DNA of 64,000 bases from Burkholderia seminalis DSM 23518 (GCF_902832885.1 NZ_CADFDK010000001.1:496001-560000); one strand, 5' to 3'; counted from the stretch's first letter, positions 36,476 to 46,404 are shown. Notes: generated by a model not told the origin, from the sequence alone. Numbers and translations are program-made.

Positions 36476-39400
36476 TCAGGCTCCCGACGGCGCGGCCGAT
36501 GCGCTGCCGCCTGGCGGCGGGCCGTCCTGCGGGTCGCGTTCGTCGCGCTTCACGCGGAACCACGTCGCGTACAGCGCGGGCAGGTAGAACAGCGTCAGCA
36601 CGGTCGCGCTCGTGATGCCGCCCATCAGCGCGGTCGCCATCGGCCCGAAGAAGTTCGAGCGCAGCAGCGGGATCAGCGCGAGCACGGCGGCCGCGGCCGT
36701 CAGCGTGATCGGGCGGAACCGCCGCACGGTCGCGCCGATGATCGCGTCGATGCGGCCGTGGCCCACCGCGATGTCCTGCTCGATCTGGTCGACGAGGATC
36801 ACCGAGTTGCGCATGATGATCCCGAACATCGCGATCACGCCGAGCATCGCGACGAAGCCGAACGGCTGGCCGAACAGCAGCAGCGTCGCGACCACGCCGA
36901 TCAGCCCGAGCGGCGCGGTCAGCACCACCATCAGCACGCGCGAGAAGCTCTGCAGCTGGATCATCAGCAGCGTGAACACCGCGATCGCCATCAGCGGCAT
37001 CTGCGCGTTGATCGACGCCTGCGCCTTCGCGCTTTCCTCGACCGAGCCGCCGATGTTGATCTGATAGCCGACCGGCAACTGCGCGCGCAGCGCGTTCAGC
37101 TTCGCGTCGACCGCATGCGTGACGTCGATGCCCTGGGCACCGGCGCGCACGTCCGACTGCACGGTGAGGGTCGGCTGGCGGTCGCGCTCCCACACGACGC
37201 CGTATTCGAGCGTCGGCGTGAAGCGGCCGAGCGAGCCGAGCGGCACGGGGCCGTTCGGTGTCGGCAGCGCGAGGCCCGCGAGCTTCGCCGGATCGACGCG
37301 ATCGGCCTTCGGCGCGCGCAGGTCGACCGCGATCAGCTTGTCGCGCTCGCGATACTGCGTGACGGTCGTGCCGGACAGCGTCATTGCGAGGAAGCTCGAT
37401 ACGTCCTGCGACGTGACGTTCAGCTCGCGCGCCTTCTTCTGGTCGATCTCGAAGCGCACCGAGCGCTCGGCCGGCTCGTCCCAGTCGAACTGCACGTTGA
37501 CCGTGCGCGCGTCGCCGCGCATCGTCGCCGCGACCTTCTCGGCGATCGAGCGCACCGTCGCGATGCTGTCGCCGCTCACGCGGAACTGCACCGGATAGCC
37601 GACCGGCGGGCCGTTCTCGAGCCGCGACAGGCGCCAGCGCACGGCCGGGAAGCGGTCGCGCAGCGTGGTTTCGAGCCAGGTCGCGAGTTTTTCGCGATCC
37701 TCGACCGATTTCGCGGTGATCACGAACTGCGCGAAGTTCGGCAGTTGCAGCTGCTGGTCGAGCGGCAGGTAGAAACGCGGCGCGCCGCTGCCGACGAAGT
37801 TCACCGAATGGTCGATCTCGGGGCGCTTGTCGATCGCCTTCTCGAGGCGTTCGGTTTCGCGCAGCGTCGCCGCGAACGACGCGCCTTCGGGCAACCGCAG
37901 GTCGACCAGCAGCTCGGGACGGTCGGAGCTCGGGAAGAACTGCTGCGGCACCAGCGAGAAGCCCATCAGCGACACGACGAACAGCGCGCCGGTGATCAGC
38001 AGCACGACGAAGCGCCGTTCGATGCACCACGCGATCCAGCCGCGCAGCCGGCGGTAGAAGCGCGTGTCGTAGATGTCGTGTTCGTGATCGTCGGGCAGGT
38101 GCGCCTCGTGCGCCTGGCGCTTGCGCTCGGGCAGCAGGTGGTAACCGAGCAGCGGGATCAGCACGACGGCGGCGAACCACGACGCGATCAGCGCGATCGC
38201 GGACACCTCGAAGATCGAGCGCGTGTATTCGCCGGTGCTCGATTTCGCGAGCGCGATCGGCAGGAAGCCCGACACGGTCACGAGCGTGCCCGTCAGCATC
38301 GGGAACGCGGTGCTCGTGTACGCGAACGCGGCGGCGCGTGCGCGGCTGTAGCCCTGTTCGAGCTTCACGGCCATCATTTCGACCGCGATGATCGCGTCGT
38401 CGACGAGCAGCCCGAGCGCGAGCACGAGCGTGCCGAGCGACACCTTGTGCAGCCCGATGTCGAACAGGTACATGAAGAGGGCGGTGACCGCGAGCACGAC
38501 CGGAATCGAGATCACGACGACCATCCCGGTGCGCAGGCCGAGCGACACGAGACTCACGACCAGCACGATCGCGACGGCTTCGGCGACGGCTTCGAGGAAG
38601 TCGTCGACCGAATGCGACACCGCGTGCGGCATGCTCGACACTTCGGTCAGCTTCAGGCCGGCCGGCAGTTGCGCCTGCAGGTCCTTCGATTCCGCGTCGA
38701 GCGCCTTGCCGAGCCGGATCACGTCGCCGCCCGGCTGCATCGTCACGCCGATGCCGAGCACGGCCTTGCCGTTCGCGCGCATCTGCGTGACGGCCGGGTC
38801 GTCGTAGCCGCGCTCCACCGTCGCGAGATCGCCGAGCCGGAACGTGCGGCCGTTGATGCGGATCACCGTATCGGCGATCGCGTCGACGTTGTCGAACTGG
38901 CCGCTCGGCCGCACGAACACGCGATCGTCGGCGGTGGTCAGCACGCCGGTCGACGAGATGTCGTTCTGCGCGTTGATGGCCTGCCCGAGCTGCTGCGGCG
39001 AGATGCCGAGGCGCGTGAGCTGCGCGTTGTTCACCTCGATGAAGATCCGCTGGTCGGGATCGCCGAAATAGTCGACCTTGCCGACGCCCGGCACGCGCAG
39101 CAGCACGGTGCGCAGCTGATCCGCGTAGTCGTGCAGTTGCGCGGGCGTGAAGCCGTCGCCCTCGAGCGTCCAGATGTTGGTGTAGACGTCGCCGAACTCG
39201 TCGTTGAAGAACGGGCCCTGCACGCCGGGCGGCAGCGTATAGCCGATGTCGCCCACTTTCTTGCGGATCTGGTACCAGGTCTCGGGCACGTCCTTCACGG
39301 GCGCCGAATCCTTCATCGTGAAGAAGATCAGCGATTCGCCGGGGCGCGAATAGCTGCGCAGGAAGTCGATGGCCGGCGTCTCCTGCAGCTTGCGGCCGAT

Positions 39401-39625
39401 CCGGTCGGTCACCTGTTCCTGCACCTGCCGCGCACTCGCGCCGGGCCAGAACGTGCGGATCACCATCACGCGGAACGTGAACGGCGGGTCTTCGGATTGC
39501 GCGAGGCGCGTGTAGGCGAGGATGCCCGCAAGCGTCGCGAGCGCGATCAGGTAGACGACGAGCGCCTGGTGGCGCAGTGCCCACGCCGACAGGTTGAAGC
39601 GGCCTTCTTCGTGCGGGGTGCTCAC
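36476..39625 (-). CDS. RND-family efflux pump inner-membrane transporter
   Basis: A 1049-residue proton-driven exporter of the AcrB/TriC class. Twelve transmembrane helices are expected; the proton-relay pair Asp409-Asp410 lies in LLVDDAIIAVEMM, and the usual large periplasmic loops follow helices 1 and 7. GTG 39625 overlaps the stop of the adaptor gene by GTGA. The sequence start (ALVVYLIALATLAGILAYTRLAQSEDPPFTFRVMVIRTFWPGAS) is nearer TriC-like than AcrB-like pumps; the substrate cannot be named. Confidence 0.93.
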   Translation of the reverse strand: MSTPHEEGRFNLSAWALRHQALVVYLIALATLAGILAYTRLAQSEDPPFTFRVMVIRTFWPGASARQVQEQVTDRIGRKLQETPAIDFLRSYSRPGESLIFFTMKDSAPVKDVPETWYQIRKKVGDIGYTLPPGVQGPFFNDEFGDVYTNIWTLEGDGFTPAQLHDYADQLRTVLLRVPGVGKVDYFGDPDQRIFIEVNNAQLTRLGISPQQLGQAINAQNDISSTGVLTTADDRVFVRPSGQFDNVDAIADTVIRINGRTFRLGDLATVERGYDDPAVTQMRANGKAVLGIGVTMQPGGDVIRLGKALDAESKDLQAQLPAGLKLTEVSSMPHAVSHSVDDFLEAVAEAVAIVLVVSLVSLGLRTGMVVVISIPVVLAVTALFMYLFDIGLHKVSLGTLVLALGLLVDDAIIAVEMMAVKLEQGYSRARAAAFAYTSTAFPMLTGTLVTVSGFLPIALAKSSTGEYTRSIFEVSAIALIASWFAAVVLIPLLGYHLLPERKRQAHEAHLPDDHEHDIYDTRFYRRLRGWIAWCIERRFVVLLITGALFVVSLMGFSLVPQQFFPSSDRPELLVDLRLPEGASFAATLRETERLEKAIDKRPEIDHSVNFVGSGAPRFYLPLDQQLQLPNFAQFVITAKSVEDREKLATWLETTLRDRFPAVRWRLSRLENGPPVGYPVQFRVSGDSIATVRSIAEKVAATMRGDARTVNVQFDWDEPAERSVRFEIDQKKARELNVTSQDVSSFLAMTLSGTTVTQYRERDKLIAVDLRAPKADRVDPAKLAGLALPTPNGPVPLGSLGRFTPTLEYGVVWERDRQPTLTVQSDVRAGAQGIDVTHAVDAKLNALRAQLPVGYQINIGGSVEESAKAQASINAQMPLMAIAVFTLLMIQLQSFSRVLMVVLTAPLGLIGVVATLLLFGQPFGFVAMLGVIAMFGIIMRNSVILVDQIEQDIAVGHGRIDAIIGATVRRFRPITLTAAAAVLALIPLLRSNFFGPMATALMGGITSATVLTLFYLPALYATWFRVKRDERDPQDGPPPGGSASAAPSGA

Positions 39626-40731
39626 GATGCGAAGTCCTCCGGATGCAGCGGGGCGACCGGGCGCACCTTCTCGCCCGCGTTGACCGTATGCACGCCCTGC
39701 AGCACGACGCGCTCGCCCGGCTGCAGTCCGTGCGACACCGTCACCGTGCGCTCGTTGAAGCGGGCGACGTCGACGCGGCGCAATTCGAGCGTGTCGTCCT
39801 TCGCGCGCACGACCCAGACGGCCGGCTGCGCGCCGTCGTGGAACAGCGCGGTCGCGGGCAGCGTGACCGGCTGCGCGTCGCCGGCGGCCGGCGCGCCGTC
39901 GAGTGCGACGTTCGCGGTCATGCCGAGCCGGATCGCCGGGTCGGGTGCGGCGAGCGTGAGCCTTACGCGATAGGTGCGGCTTTGCGGATCGGCGGCCGGC
40001 GCGATTTCGCGCACCTTCGCGGCGAACTGGCGCCCCGGCAGCGACGGCAGCGTGACGGTCGCCGCATGGCCGGGCGCGAGCGACGCGAGCGCGGCCTCGG
40101 GCACGTCGCTGACGACGTCGACGTCGCCCGACCACGCGAGCTGGTAGACGGGCTGGCCGGCCGACACGTTCTGGCCGGTATCGGCCTGTTCGGCGGTGAT
40201 GTAGCCCGCATGATCGGCGACGAGCGTCGCATACCGAAGCTGGTTCTTCGCGAGCGCGAGCTGCTGCTGCGCCTGGTCGCGCTGCGCGAGCGCCGACGTG
40301 TAGCTGTTCTGGGTCTGTTCGAGCTGCGCGGTCGCGATCAGGTGTTCCTGCGCCTGCGCGCGATCGCGGTCGAGCTGCTGCTTCGCGAACGCGAGGCTGT
40401 GCGTCGCGGCGTCGAGTTGCGCCTGTGCGCTCGCGGCGTTTTTCTCGACATCGGACGGATCGAGCAGCGCGACGACCTGGCCGACCTTGACCGTGTCGCC
40501 GAGGCGCACCTTGCGCTCGATGATCTTGCCGGCGATGCGGAACGACAGCGGGGTCGCGTAGCGCGGCTGGATGTCGCCGGGCAGCGAGCGGGCCGCCGCC
40601 GCGGTGTCGGCCCGCGCGGGCAGCGCGACGACGGGGCGCGGGGCCGGCGGTGCGGATTCTTTCGGATGACAGGCGGCAAGGACAAGCGCGGCGCCGATCA
40701 GCAGCGTGGCGCGGGAACCGGAGCGATTCAC
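39622..40731 (-). CDS. RND efflux periplasmic adaptor lipoprotein
   Basis: A 369-residue membrane-fusion protein. GTG 40731 gives a lipoprotein signal with LAAC (Cys21); the extension to 40821 does not. The order is: biotinyl-lipoyl half (GKIIERKVRLGDTVKVGQVVALLD), helical hairpin (residues about 95-165), second lipoyl half (ADHAGYITAEQADTGQNVSAGQPV), then beta-barrel and membrane-proximal domains. It bridges the inner-membrane pump and outer-membrane channel encoded downstream. Confidence 0.9.
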   Translation of the reverse strand: MNRSGSRATLLIGAALVLAACHPKESAPPAPRPVVALPARADTAAAARSLPGDIQPRYATPLSFRIAGKIIERKVRLGDTVKVGQVVALLDPSDVEKNAASAQAQLDAATHSLAFAKQQLDRDRAQAQEHLIATAQLEQTQNSYTSALAQRDQAQQQLALAKNQLRYATLVADHAGYITAEQADTGQNVSAGQPVYQLAWSGDVDVVSDVPEAALASLAPGHAATVTLPSLPGRQFAAKVREIAPAADPQSRTYRVRLTLAAPDPAIRLGMTANVALDGAPAAGDAQPVTLPATALFHDGAQPAVWVVRAKDDTLELRRVDVARFNERTVTVSHGLQPGERVVLQGVHTVNAGEKVRPVAPLHPEDFAS

Positions 40732-40845
40732 GAAACCCCCAGGTGAGGTAGAGCGGAACGAAGCCGGCAAGCGCGGGAGCGCTTGCCCCAAACGGCGCCG
40801 GCACGGGCGCGCGGACAGCACTTTCGAAAACTGTGGCGAATTCTA

Positions 40846-40859
40846 ATACACACCTGTAT
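40846..40859. promoter_or_regulatory. Candidate TetR operator in the divergent efflux/regulator promoter region
   Basis: ATACA-CACC-TGTAT inverted repeat in the 177-bp gap between the adaptor gene and the divergent TetR gene. It is the best symmetric site there. Confidence 0.45.
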
Positions 40860-40908
40860 CTGAATGCAAAGATGAATCTGAAAGGGGAATGGTGCTAGAC
40901 TGCGCGCC

Positions 40909-41529
40909 ATGAAACCACAGCGCTTAACTCGCGAGCAGAGCAGGGACCAGACGCGCGAACGTCTGCTGAAAGCCGCGCATCGCATTTTTCTGAAGAAAGG
41001 TTATGTGGCCGCGAGCGTCGAGGACGTCGCGGCGGCGGCCGGCTATACGCGCGGCGCGTTCTATTCGAACTTCCGCAGCAAGTCCGACCTGCTGCTGGAA
41101 TTGCTGGAGCGCAACCACGCGGAGGTGCGGGCCGATTTCGAGGCTATTTTCGAAGGCGGCGGATCGCGCGAGCAGATGGAATCGATGTCGCTCGCGTATT
41201 ACCGCACGCTGTTTCGCGACGACGAGTATTCGCTGCTGTGGGGCGAGGCGAAGCTGCAGGCCGCGCGCGACGCGAAGTTCCGCGTGCGCTTCAACCAGTT
41301 CCTGCACGGCAAGCGCGTGCAGATGGCCGAGTTCATCGAGCGCTTCGCCGAACGGTCCGGCACGCCGCTGCTGCTGCCGGCGGACACGCTCGCGTTCGGG
41401 TTGATGTGCCTGTGCGACGGCGTGCAGTCGTACTACACGGCCGATCCGCAGCACGTGTCGGCCGACGTGGCCGAATCGGTGCTGGCGGGGTTCTTCGCGC
41501 GGGTCGTGCTGGGGCGCACGCCGGACTGA
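40909..41529 (+). CDS. TetR-family repressor of the RND pump
   Basis: A 206-residue regulator with an N-terminal helix-turn-helix (AAHRIFLKKGYVAASVEDVAAAAGYTRGAFYSNFRSKSDLL split over residues 22-62) of the AcrR kind. It is divergent from the efflux operon; repression relieved by a pump substrate is the usual arrangement. Confidence 0.9.
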   Translation: MKPQRLTREQSRDQTRERLLKAAHRIFLKKGYVAASVEDVAAAAGYTRGAFYSNFRSKSDLLLELLERNHAEVRADFEAIFEGGGSREQMESMSLAYYRTLFRDDEYSLLWGEAKLQAARDAKFRVRFNQFLHGKRVQMAEFIERFAERSGTPLLLPADTLAFGLMCLCDGVQSYYTADPQHVSADVAESVLAGFFARVVLGRTPD

Positions 41530-41556
41530 CCGGCGCGGGCGGGCCGGCTGCGCGCG

Positions 41557-43326
41557 TCAGCGCTCGCCGGTCATCCGGCGGTAGGCGTCGAGCAGCGAGG
41601 TCTTGTAGACGACCCCCGCGAGCGTCGGTTCGGCTTCGCTTTCGATGACCGGCAGCCGTTCGCCCTGGAACGCCATGAAGCGTTCGAGCGCGGTCGCGAG
41701 CGGCATGTCGGGCGTGAGCAGCGGAAACGGCGTGTGCGCGTAGTGCGCGGCCGTCTTGTCGGCCGTGTCGCGCTTGTCGAGCAGGTCCGACGTGATGTCC
41801 TTCAGCGCGACCGCGCCGCGAAAGCGTCCCGCGTCGTCGGTCACGTACAGATACTTCACCGGGTATTCGAGAAATACGCGCGTCATGTCGGCGACGCTTG
41901 CGGTGAGCGGGACGACCGTCTGCGCGGGCTGGATCAGCTCGCGCATCTGCGTGGTGCGCAGCCGCTGCCGCTCCTGTGCATCCTGGTAGTGGTGCTGCGT
42001 GATCTCGTACATCGACGTCGTGCCCGTCGCGCGCGCGACGAAGTACGCGAACACGCACGACACCAGCAGCGGCAGCACGACCTGGTAGCTCAGCGTCATC
42101 TCGAAGATCATCAGGATCGCCATCAGGGGCGCCTGCGTGGCGCCCGCCATGAACGCCCCCATCCCGACGATCGCATACGCGAAATAGGCCGACGTATGGC
42201 CGGGCCACAGCGCGTCCATCGCGAGCCCGAACAGCGAGCCGAATACCGCGCCGACGAACAGCGTCGGCGTGAACACGCCGCCGATCGCGCCCGAGCCGGC
42301 CGTCGCGGCCGTCGCGATCACCTTGAACACGAGCACCGCGACGAGCGCCTGCCAGGTCCACGGCGCATGGAGGATGTGGTTCACGACGCTGTAGCCGTTG
42401 CCCCAGACGTCCGGAATCCACACCGAGATCACGCCGACGACGAGGCCGCCGAGCGCGAGCCGCACGGGCAGCGGCACGGGCAGCCGCTTGAACTGGTGCT
42501 TCGACGCGTCGAGCAGGTGCAGGAACTGCGGCGCGAGCACGCCGCATAGCGCGCCGAGCACGACGAACGGCAGGACCTCGGGGCCCGTGACGGCCGGAAA
42601 CACCGGCATCTCGTACGGCGGCCGGTAACCGGCGAATTCGCGCATCACGATGTTCGCGACGACCGACGCGACCACCATCGGTCCGAAGCTCTCCATCGCG
42701 ATCGTGCCGAGCACGATTTCCGACACGAAAAACGCGCCCGCGATCGGCGCGTTGTAGGCGGACGTGATGCCGGCGGCGGCCCCGCAGGCGACCAGCAGGC
42801 GCAGGCGCGGCGGGTCGAAGTGCGCGAAGCGGCCGACGAGCGACGCGGCGAGCGCCGCGAGCTGCACCATCGGGCCCTCGCGGCCGATCGAGCCGCCGGT
42901 GCCGATCGTCAGCAGCGACGACACGCTGCGCCACAGGCTCTGCCGTACCGGCACGACGCCGTTGCCGAGCGCGACGGATTCCATGTAGTCGGTCTTGGCG
43001 GCTTGCCTGTCGCCGCGCGTCGCGAGCAGCAGCACGCAGCCGGCGAGGAAGCCGCCCGCCGCCGGCATCCAGAACCGGACGTACCACGGCAGGCTCTTGG
43101 CCATCAGCACGAAGCTGCCGCTGTGCCCCGAGATCAGGCGCTGCATCAGGTCGATGCCTTCGCGGAACGCCATCGTGGCGAAGGCGCCGCCGACGCCGAC
43201 GATGGCCGACCAGATCAGCATCGTGTGGGCGTCCGACAGGCGGAACAGCTTTTGGGCGCGAGTACGCAGCTTCAGCAGGAACGAGAGCACGGCTGAAAGA
43301 GGGCGATGGAAAACGACGCGAAGCAT
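41557..43326 (-). CDS. ClC-family chloride channel/antiporter with C-terminal CBS domains
   Basis: A 589-residue protein. ATG 43326 is chosen; a TTG at 43401 would overlap the upstream gene. GTGGSIGREGP carries the gating Glu and GAIGGVFTPTLF the second chloride-filter motif. After the membrane domain, two CBS domains occupy roughly the last 150 residues. It moves chloride, in many bacterial members coupled to protons. Confidence 0.9.
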   Translation of the reverse strand: MLRVVFHRPLSAVLSFLLKLRTRAQKLFRLSDAHTMLIWSAIVGVGGAFATMAFREGIDLMQRLISGHSGSFVLMAKSLPWYVRFWMPAAGGFLAGCVLLLATRGDRQAAKTDYMESVALGNGVVPVRQSLWRSVSSLLTIGTGGSIGREGPMVQLAALAASLVGRFAHFDPPRLRLLVACGAAAGITSAYNAPIAGAFFVSEIVLGTIAMESFGPMVVASVVANIVMREFAGYRPPYEMPVFPAVTGPEVLPFVVLGALCGVLAPQFLHLLDASKHQFKRLPVPLPVRLALGGLVVGVISVWIPDVWGNGYSVVNHILHAPWTWQALVAVLVFKVIATAATAGSGAIGGVFTPTLFVGAVFGSLFGLAMDALWPGHTSAYFAYAIVGMGAFMAGATQAPLMAILMIFEMTLSYQVVLPLLVSCVFAYFVARATGTTSMYEITQHHYQDAQERQRLRTTQMRELIQPAQTVVPLTASVADMTRVFLEYPVKYLYVTDDAGRFRGAVALKDITSDLLDKRDTADKTAAHYAHTPFPLLTPDMPLATALERFMAFQGERLPVIESEAEPTLAGVVYKTSLLDAYRRMTGER

Positions 43327-43393
43327 AGCACTGCGCCGCGCCGGCGGGACGGTCCCGTCGGGCGCGGCGCGCGAAGTGTCACGGGCGGGCAAT

Positions 43394-44461
43394 TCAGCCA
43401 AGCCAGTGCTGCACGGCCCAGGTGATCCCGTAGCCGCCGACGAGCAGCCACACGTACAGGATCAGGCCGGTCATCAGCGCACGCGGGCCGGCGGCGCGGA
43501 TCTGCGCGACGCGGGTCTCGATGCCGAGCGCGGTCATCGCCATCGTCAGCGCGAAGGTGTCGAGCACGTTCAGCGTATGCGTGACGTCGGTCGGCAGCAC
43601 GTTCAGCGAATTGACGATCACGAAGCCGAGGAAGCCGAGCGCGAACCAGGGTACCGCCACCTTGCGCTTGCCGTGCGCGCCGCCGGCCGTTGCCCGCGCC
43701 GAGCGGGCGAGCCACCAGCCGAGCACCAGCAGCACGGGGACCAGCAGCATCACGCGCGTCATCTTCACGATCGTCGCGACGTGTGCGACCTCCGGGCTGA
43801 TGTCGCTGGCCGCCCCGACGACCTGCGCGACTTCGTGGATCGTGCCGCCGAAGAACAGGCCGAGGCCGGCCGGATCGAGGTTCAGCAGCCCGGCGTGATA
43901 CGCGACCGGGTACAGGAACATCGACAGCGTGCCGAACAGCACGACGCTGCCCACGGCCATCGCGCTCTGGTGCGGCTTCGACTGCAGCGTCGATTCGAAC
44001 GCGAGCACGGCGGCCGCGCCGCAGATCGCGCTGCCGGCGGCGGTCAGCAGCGCGGCGTCGCGGTCGAGCTTCATCAGCTTCATGCCGGCCCAGGTGCCGA
44101 TCGCGAGCGTGCTGACGACGACCAGCACCGATACCGCGAGGCCCGGCAGGCCGACCTGCGCGATTTCCTGCAGGCTCACGCGCAACCCGAAGAACGCGAC
44201 CGCGATGCGCAGCAGCTTGCGCGCGGAGAAGTTCACGCCGGCGGCCCAGCTGGCCGGCATGCCGTCGCGCAGCGCATTGCCGTACAGCGCGCCGGCGACG
44301 ATGCCGACGATCAGCGGCGACAGGCCGAGCCCCGCGATCGCGGGAAGCTCGGACAGGCTCGTGACGGCGGCGGCGAACAGCGCGACGAACAGCACGCCGT
44401 TCAACTGGCCGCGCATCGACGGCGCGGCATGGCTGAGAGGGGGAGTCGGAGCAGTGGACAT
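43394..44461 (-). CDS. YeiH-family (UPF0324) putative sulfate exporter
   Basis: A 355-residue integral membrane protein of about ten helices. The motifs LLRIAVAFFGLRVS, AAGSAICGAAAVLA and FFGGTIHEVAQVVGA are diagnostic of the YeiH/UPF0324 family. The divergent LysR gene matches the yeiE-yeiH pairing seen in enterics, where YeiE responds to sulfite. The transported anion is uncertain. Confidence 0.86.
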   Translation of the reverse strand: MSTAPTPPLSHAAPSMRGQLNGVLFVALFAAAVTSLSELPAIAGLGLSPLIVGIVAGALYGNALRDGMPASWAAGVNFSARKLLRIAVAFFGLRVSLQEIAQVGLPGLAVSVLVVVSTLAIGTWAGMKLMKLDRDAALLTAAGSAICGAAAVLAFESTLQSKPHQSAMAVGSVVLFGTLSMFLYPVAYHAGLLNLDPAGLGLFFGGTIHEVAQVVGAASDISPEVAHVATIVKMTRVMLLVPVLLVLGWWLARSARATAGGAHGKRKVAVPWFALGFLGFVIVNSLNVLPTDVTHTLNVLDTFALTMAMTALGIETRVAQIRAAGPRALMTGLILYVWLLVGGYGITWAVQHWLG

Positions 44462-44510
44462 GAGAGCACCGTGATGGAGCGTGTGGCGATGCTGTAATCC
44501 TAATTTTGTT

Positions 44511-44520
44511 ATATCGATAT
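44511..44520. promoter_or_regulatory. Palindrome in the yeiH/lysR divergent promoter region
   Basis: Perfect 10-bp palindrome ATATCGATAT in a short AT-rich stretch of the 112-bp divergent gap; candidate site for the LysR regulator. Confidence 0.4.
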
Positions 44521-44573
44521 GAAAAATTGTGATTTGTGACGTAAACTATCCGGAAAGACGATAATTCGTCCCC

Positions 44574-45467
44574 ATGACCCCGGATCAACTGATAACGTTC
44601 GCCGCCGTCGCCGAACACCTGAACATCAGCCGCGCCGCCGTGGCGCTGCATCTGTCGCAGCCGGCCGTGTCGGGCCAGTTGCGGCTGCTGCAGGACGAAT
44701 TCGGCGAGCCGCTGTACCAGCGCGACGGCCGTGGCATTCGCCTCACGCCGGTCGGCGAGCAGCTCGCGCAGTACGCGAAGGCGCAGCGCGACACGTTCGC
44801 GCAGGCGCGTGCGTTTCGAGACGCGGTGCGCGGGCTCGAGGCCGGCACGCTGCGCATCGGCGCGAGCACGACGCCCGCGAGCTACCTGCTGCCGTACCTG
44901 ATCGCGGCGTTCCAGCCGCTTGCGCCGCGCGTGACCATCCAGACGATGAGCGGCAATACGGCCGACGTCGTGGCCGCGCTGCCGTCGCTCGACATCGCGC
45001 TGATCGAGGGGCCGCCCGGCGAGGCGCTGCCGCCCGGTACGGCCGTCCATGCGTGGCACGAGGACGAGATCGTCGCGATCGTGCCGGCCGGCCATCCGCT
45101 GGCCGCGCCACGCTACGACGCGGGGGTGACGCTCGATGCGCTCGCCGCGCACCCGCTCGTGTTGCGCGAGGAAGGGTCGGCCGTGCGGCAACTCGTCGAG
45201 CGCGCGTTCGCGCACGGCGGCGCGCCGATGCGCGTCGCGTTCGAGATCGCCGGGGTCGAGGCCGTGAAGGAGGCCGTGCGCGCGGGGATGGGCGTCGGCT
45301 TCGTGTCCGCGATGTCGCTGCGTCACCCGGATGCGGCGCTCGTGCTGCGCTCGCTCGCGCCGGCGCCGCTCACCCGGCATTTTTCCATTCTCTTGCCGCA
45401 CGGCGGCGCGCCGTCGCGCGTGGCCGCGCAATTCCTCGACATGAGCCTCGCGCAGGACCTCGCCTGA
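44574..45467 (+). CDS. LysR-family transcriptional regulator
   Basis: A 297-residue LysR protein: winged helix at 1-60 (LNISRAAVALHLSQPAVSGQLRLLQDEFGEPLYQR), then a periplasmic-binding-protein-like effector domain from about residue 90. It is divergent from the YeiH-like exporter and probably controls it, as YeiE does. Confidence 0.9.
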   Translation: MTPDQLITFAAVAEHLNISRAAVALHLSQPAVSGQLRLLQDEFGEPLYQRDGRGIRLTPVGEQLAQYAKAQRDTFAQARAFRDAVRGLEAGTLRIGASTTPASYLLPYLIAAFQPLAPRVTIQTMSGNTADVVAALPSLDIALIEGPPGEALPPGTAVHAWHEDEIVAIVPAGHPLAAPRYDAGVTLDALAAHPLVLREEGSAVRQLVERAFAHGGAPMRVAFEIAGVEAVKEAVRAGMGVGFVSAMSLRHPDAALVLRSLAPAPLTRHFSILLPHGGAPSRVAAQFLDMSLAQDLA

Positions 45468-45603
45468 GGCGCCGAAACCGCCTGCCGGGCCCGCGCGGGA
45501 ACGGGCGTTGCGGGCTGCCGGGCGCGCGTTTGCGTCCCGCCAGGTCTTAGGGATTTCCTCTATGGCGTGGCTCCGGCGCGAGGCGCACCATCCGTCTCAA
45601 GCA

Positions 45604-45621
45604 AATGGAACCGGTTCCATT
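45604..45621. promoter_or_regulatory. PtxS-like operator of the 2-ketogluconate operon
   Basis: Perfect 18-bp palindrome centred on CCGG: AATGGAACC GGTTCCATT. It resembles the Pseudomonas PtxS site TGAAACCGGTTTCA with one change per half-site, and lies 19 bp before the kguE start. Confidence 0.8.
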
Positions 45622-45639
45622 CCGGTAAAAAAGGGCAAA

Positions 45640-46404
45640 ATGGCAGACATCGTGATCGTGGCGAGCGCATTCGGGATGGACCGGGTGCGCCAGGAGGGCC
45701 ACAGTGCATTCATCGCGACCGTCGCGGCATCCGGCGCGACCGGCTTCGAGGTGCGGCGCGAACTGTTCGCGTCGGACGACGATGCGACGCCCGGCGCGCT
45801 GACCGCGCTCGGCGCGCAGATCGCCGGCCACGGGCTGTGGTCGGTGTACTCGACGCCGGCCACGCTGTACACGGAAACGGGTGCGCTCGACGCCGATGCG
45901 TTGCACGACGCGCTCGCGGAAGCCGACGCGCTCGGCGCGCGCTTCGTGAAATTCCAGCTCGGCGGTTTCGCCGGCGACGCGCACGCGGCCGACATCGTCG
46001 CGCTGTCGCGCGGCGCGAAGGCGCGTGTGGTGGTCGAGAACGGCCAGCTTCCGGTCGGCGGGGCGCTCATGCAGTTCCGCGGGCTGTTCGACGCGCTGGC
46101 CGCGGCTGGCGTGCGCGATGCGCTCGGGATGACGTTCGACATCGGCAACTGGCAGTGGCCGGGCGAAGCGCCGCTCGATTGCGCGCAGGTGCTCGCGCCG
46201 CATGTCGAATACATTCACTGCAAGGCCGTCGAAGGCGAGGGCGCGCGCCGTTTCGCGGTCGCGCCGGCACCGGACGACGCGCTCGTGACCGGCGTGCTCG
46301 CGGCGCTGCCGCCGCACGCGCCGCGCGGCATCGAGTTTCCGTTCGACGCGGCCGATCCGGCGGGCGATGCATGTCGCCGGGTCGCATGGCTCGCGGCCGC
46401 GTGA
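45640..46404 (+). CDS. kguE: 2-ketogluconate operon TIM-barrel epimerase/isomerase
   Basis: A 254-residue sugar-phosphate isomerase/epimerase-like protein (AP endonuclease family 2 fold), with VVVENGQL and GMTFDIGNWQWPGE contributing metal ligands. ATG 45640 follows AAGGG; the upstream extension reads through the operator. First gene of kguEKTD. KguE's exact reaction is not well established. Confidence 0.85.
   Translation: MADIVIVASAFGMDRVRQEGHSAFIATVAASGATGFEVRRELFASDDDATPGALTALGAQIAGHGLWSVYSTPATLYTETGALDADALHDALAEADALGARFVKFQLGGFAGDAHAADIVALSRGAKARVVVENGQLPVGGALMQFRGLFDALAAAGVRDALGMTFDIGNWQWPGEAPLDCAQVLAPHVEYIHCKAVEGEGARRFAVAPAPDDALVTGVLAALPPHAPRGIEFPFDAADPAGDACRRVAWLAAA

Noticed and set aside
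36474-39584. Very long upstream extension of the outer-membrane channel gene
   Set aside because: It is an out-of-frame shadow of the RND pump gene; the real start has a lipoprotein signal and Shine-Dalgarno sequence.
43327-43401. Longer N-terminus of the ClC gene from a TTG
   Set aside because: It would overlap the end of the YeiH-like gene and adds no conserved sequence; ATG 43326 is simpler.
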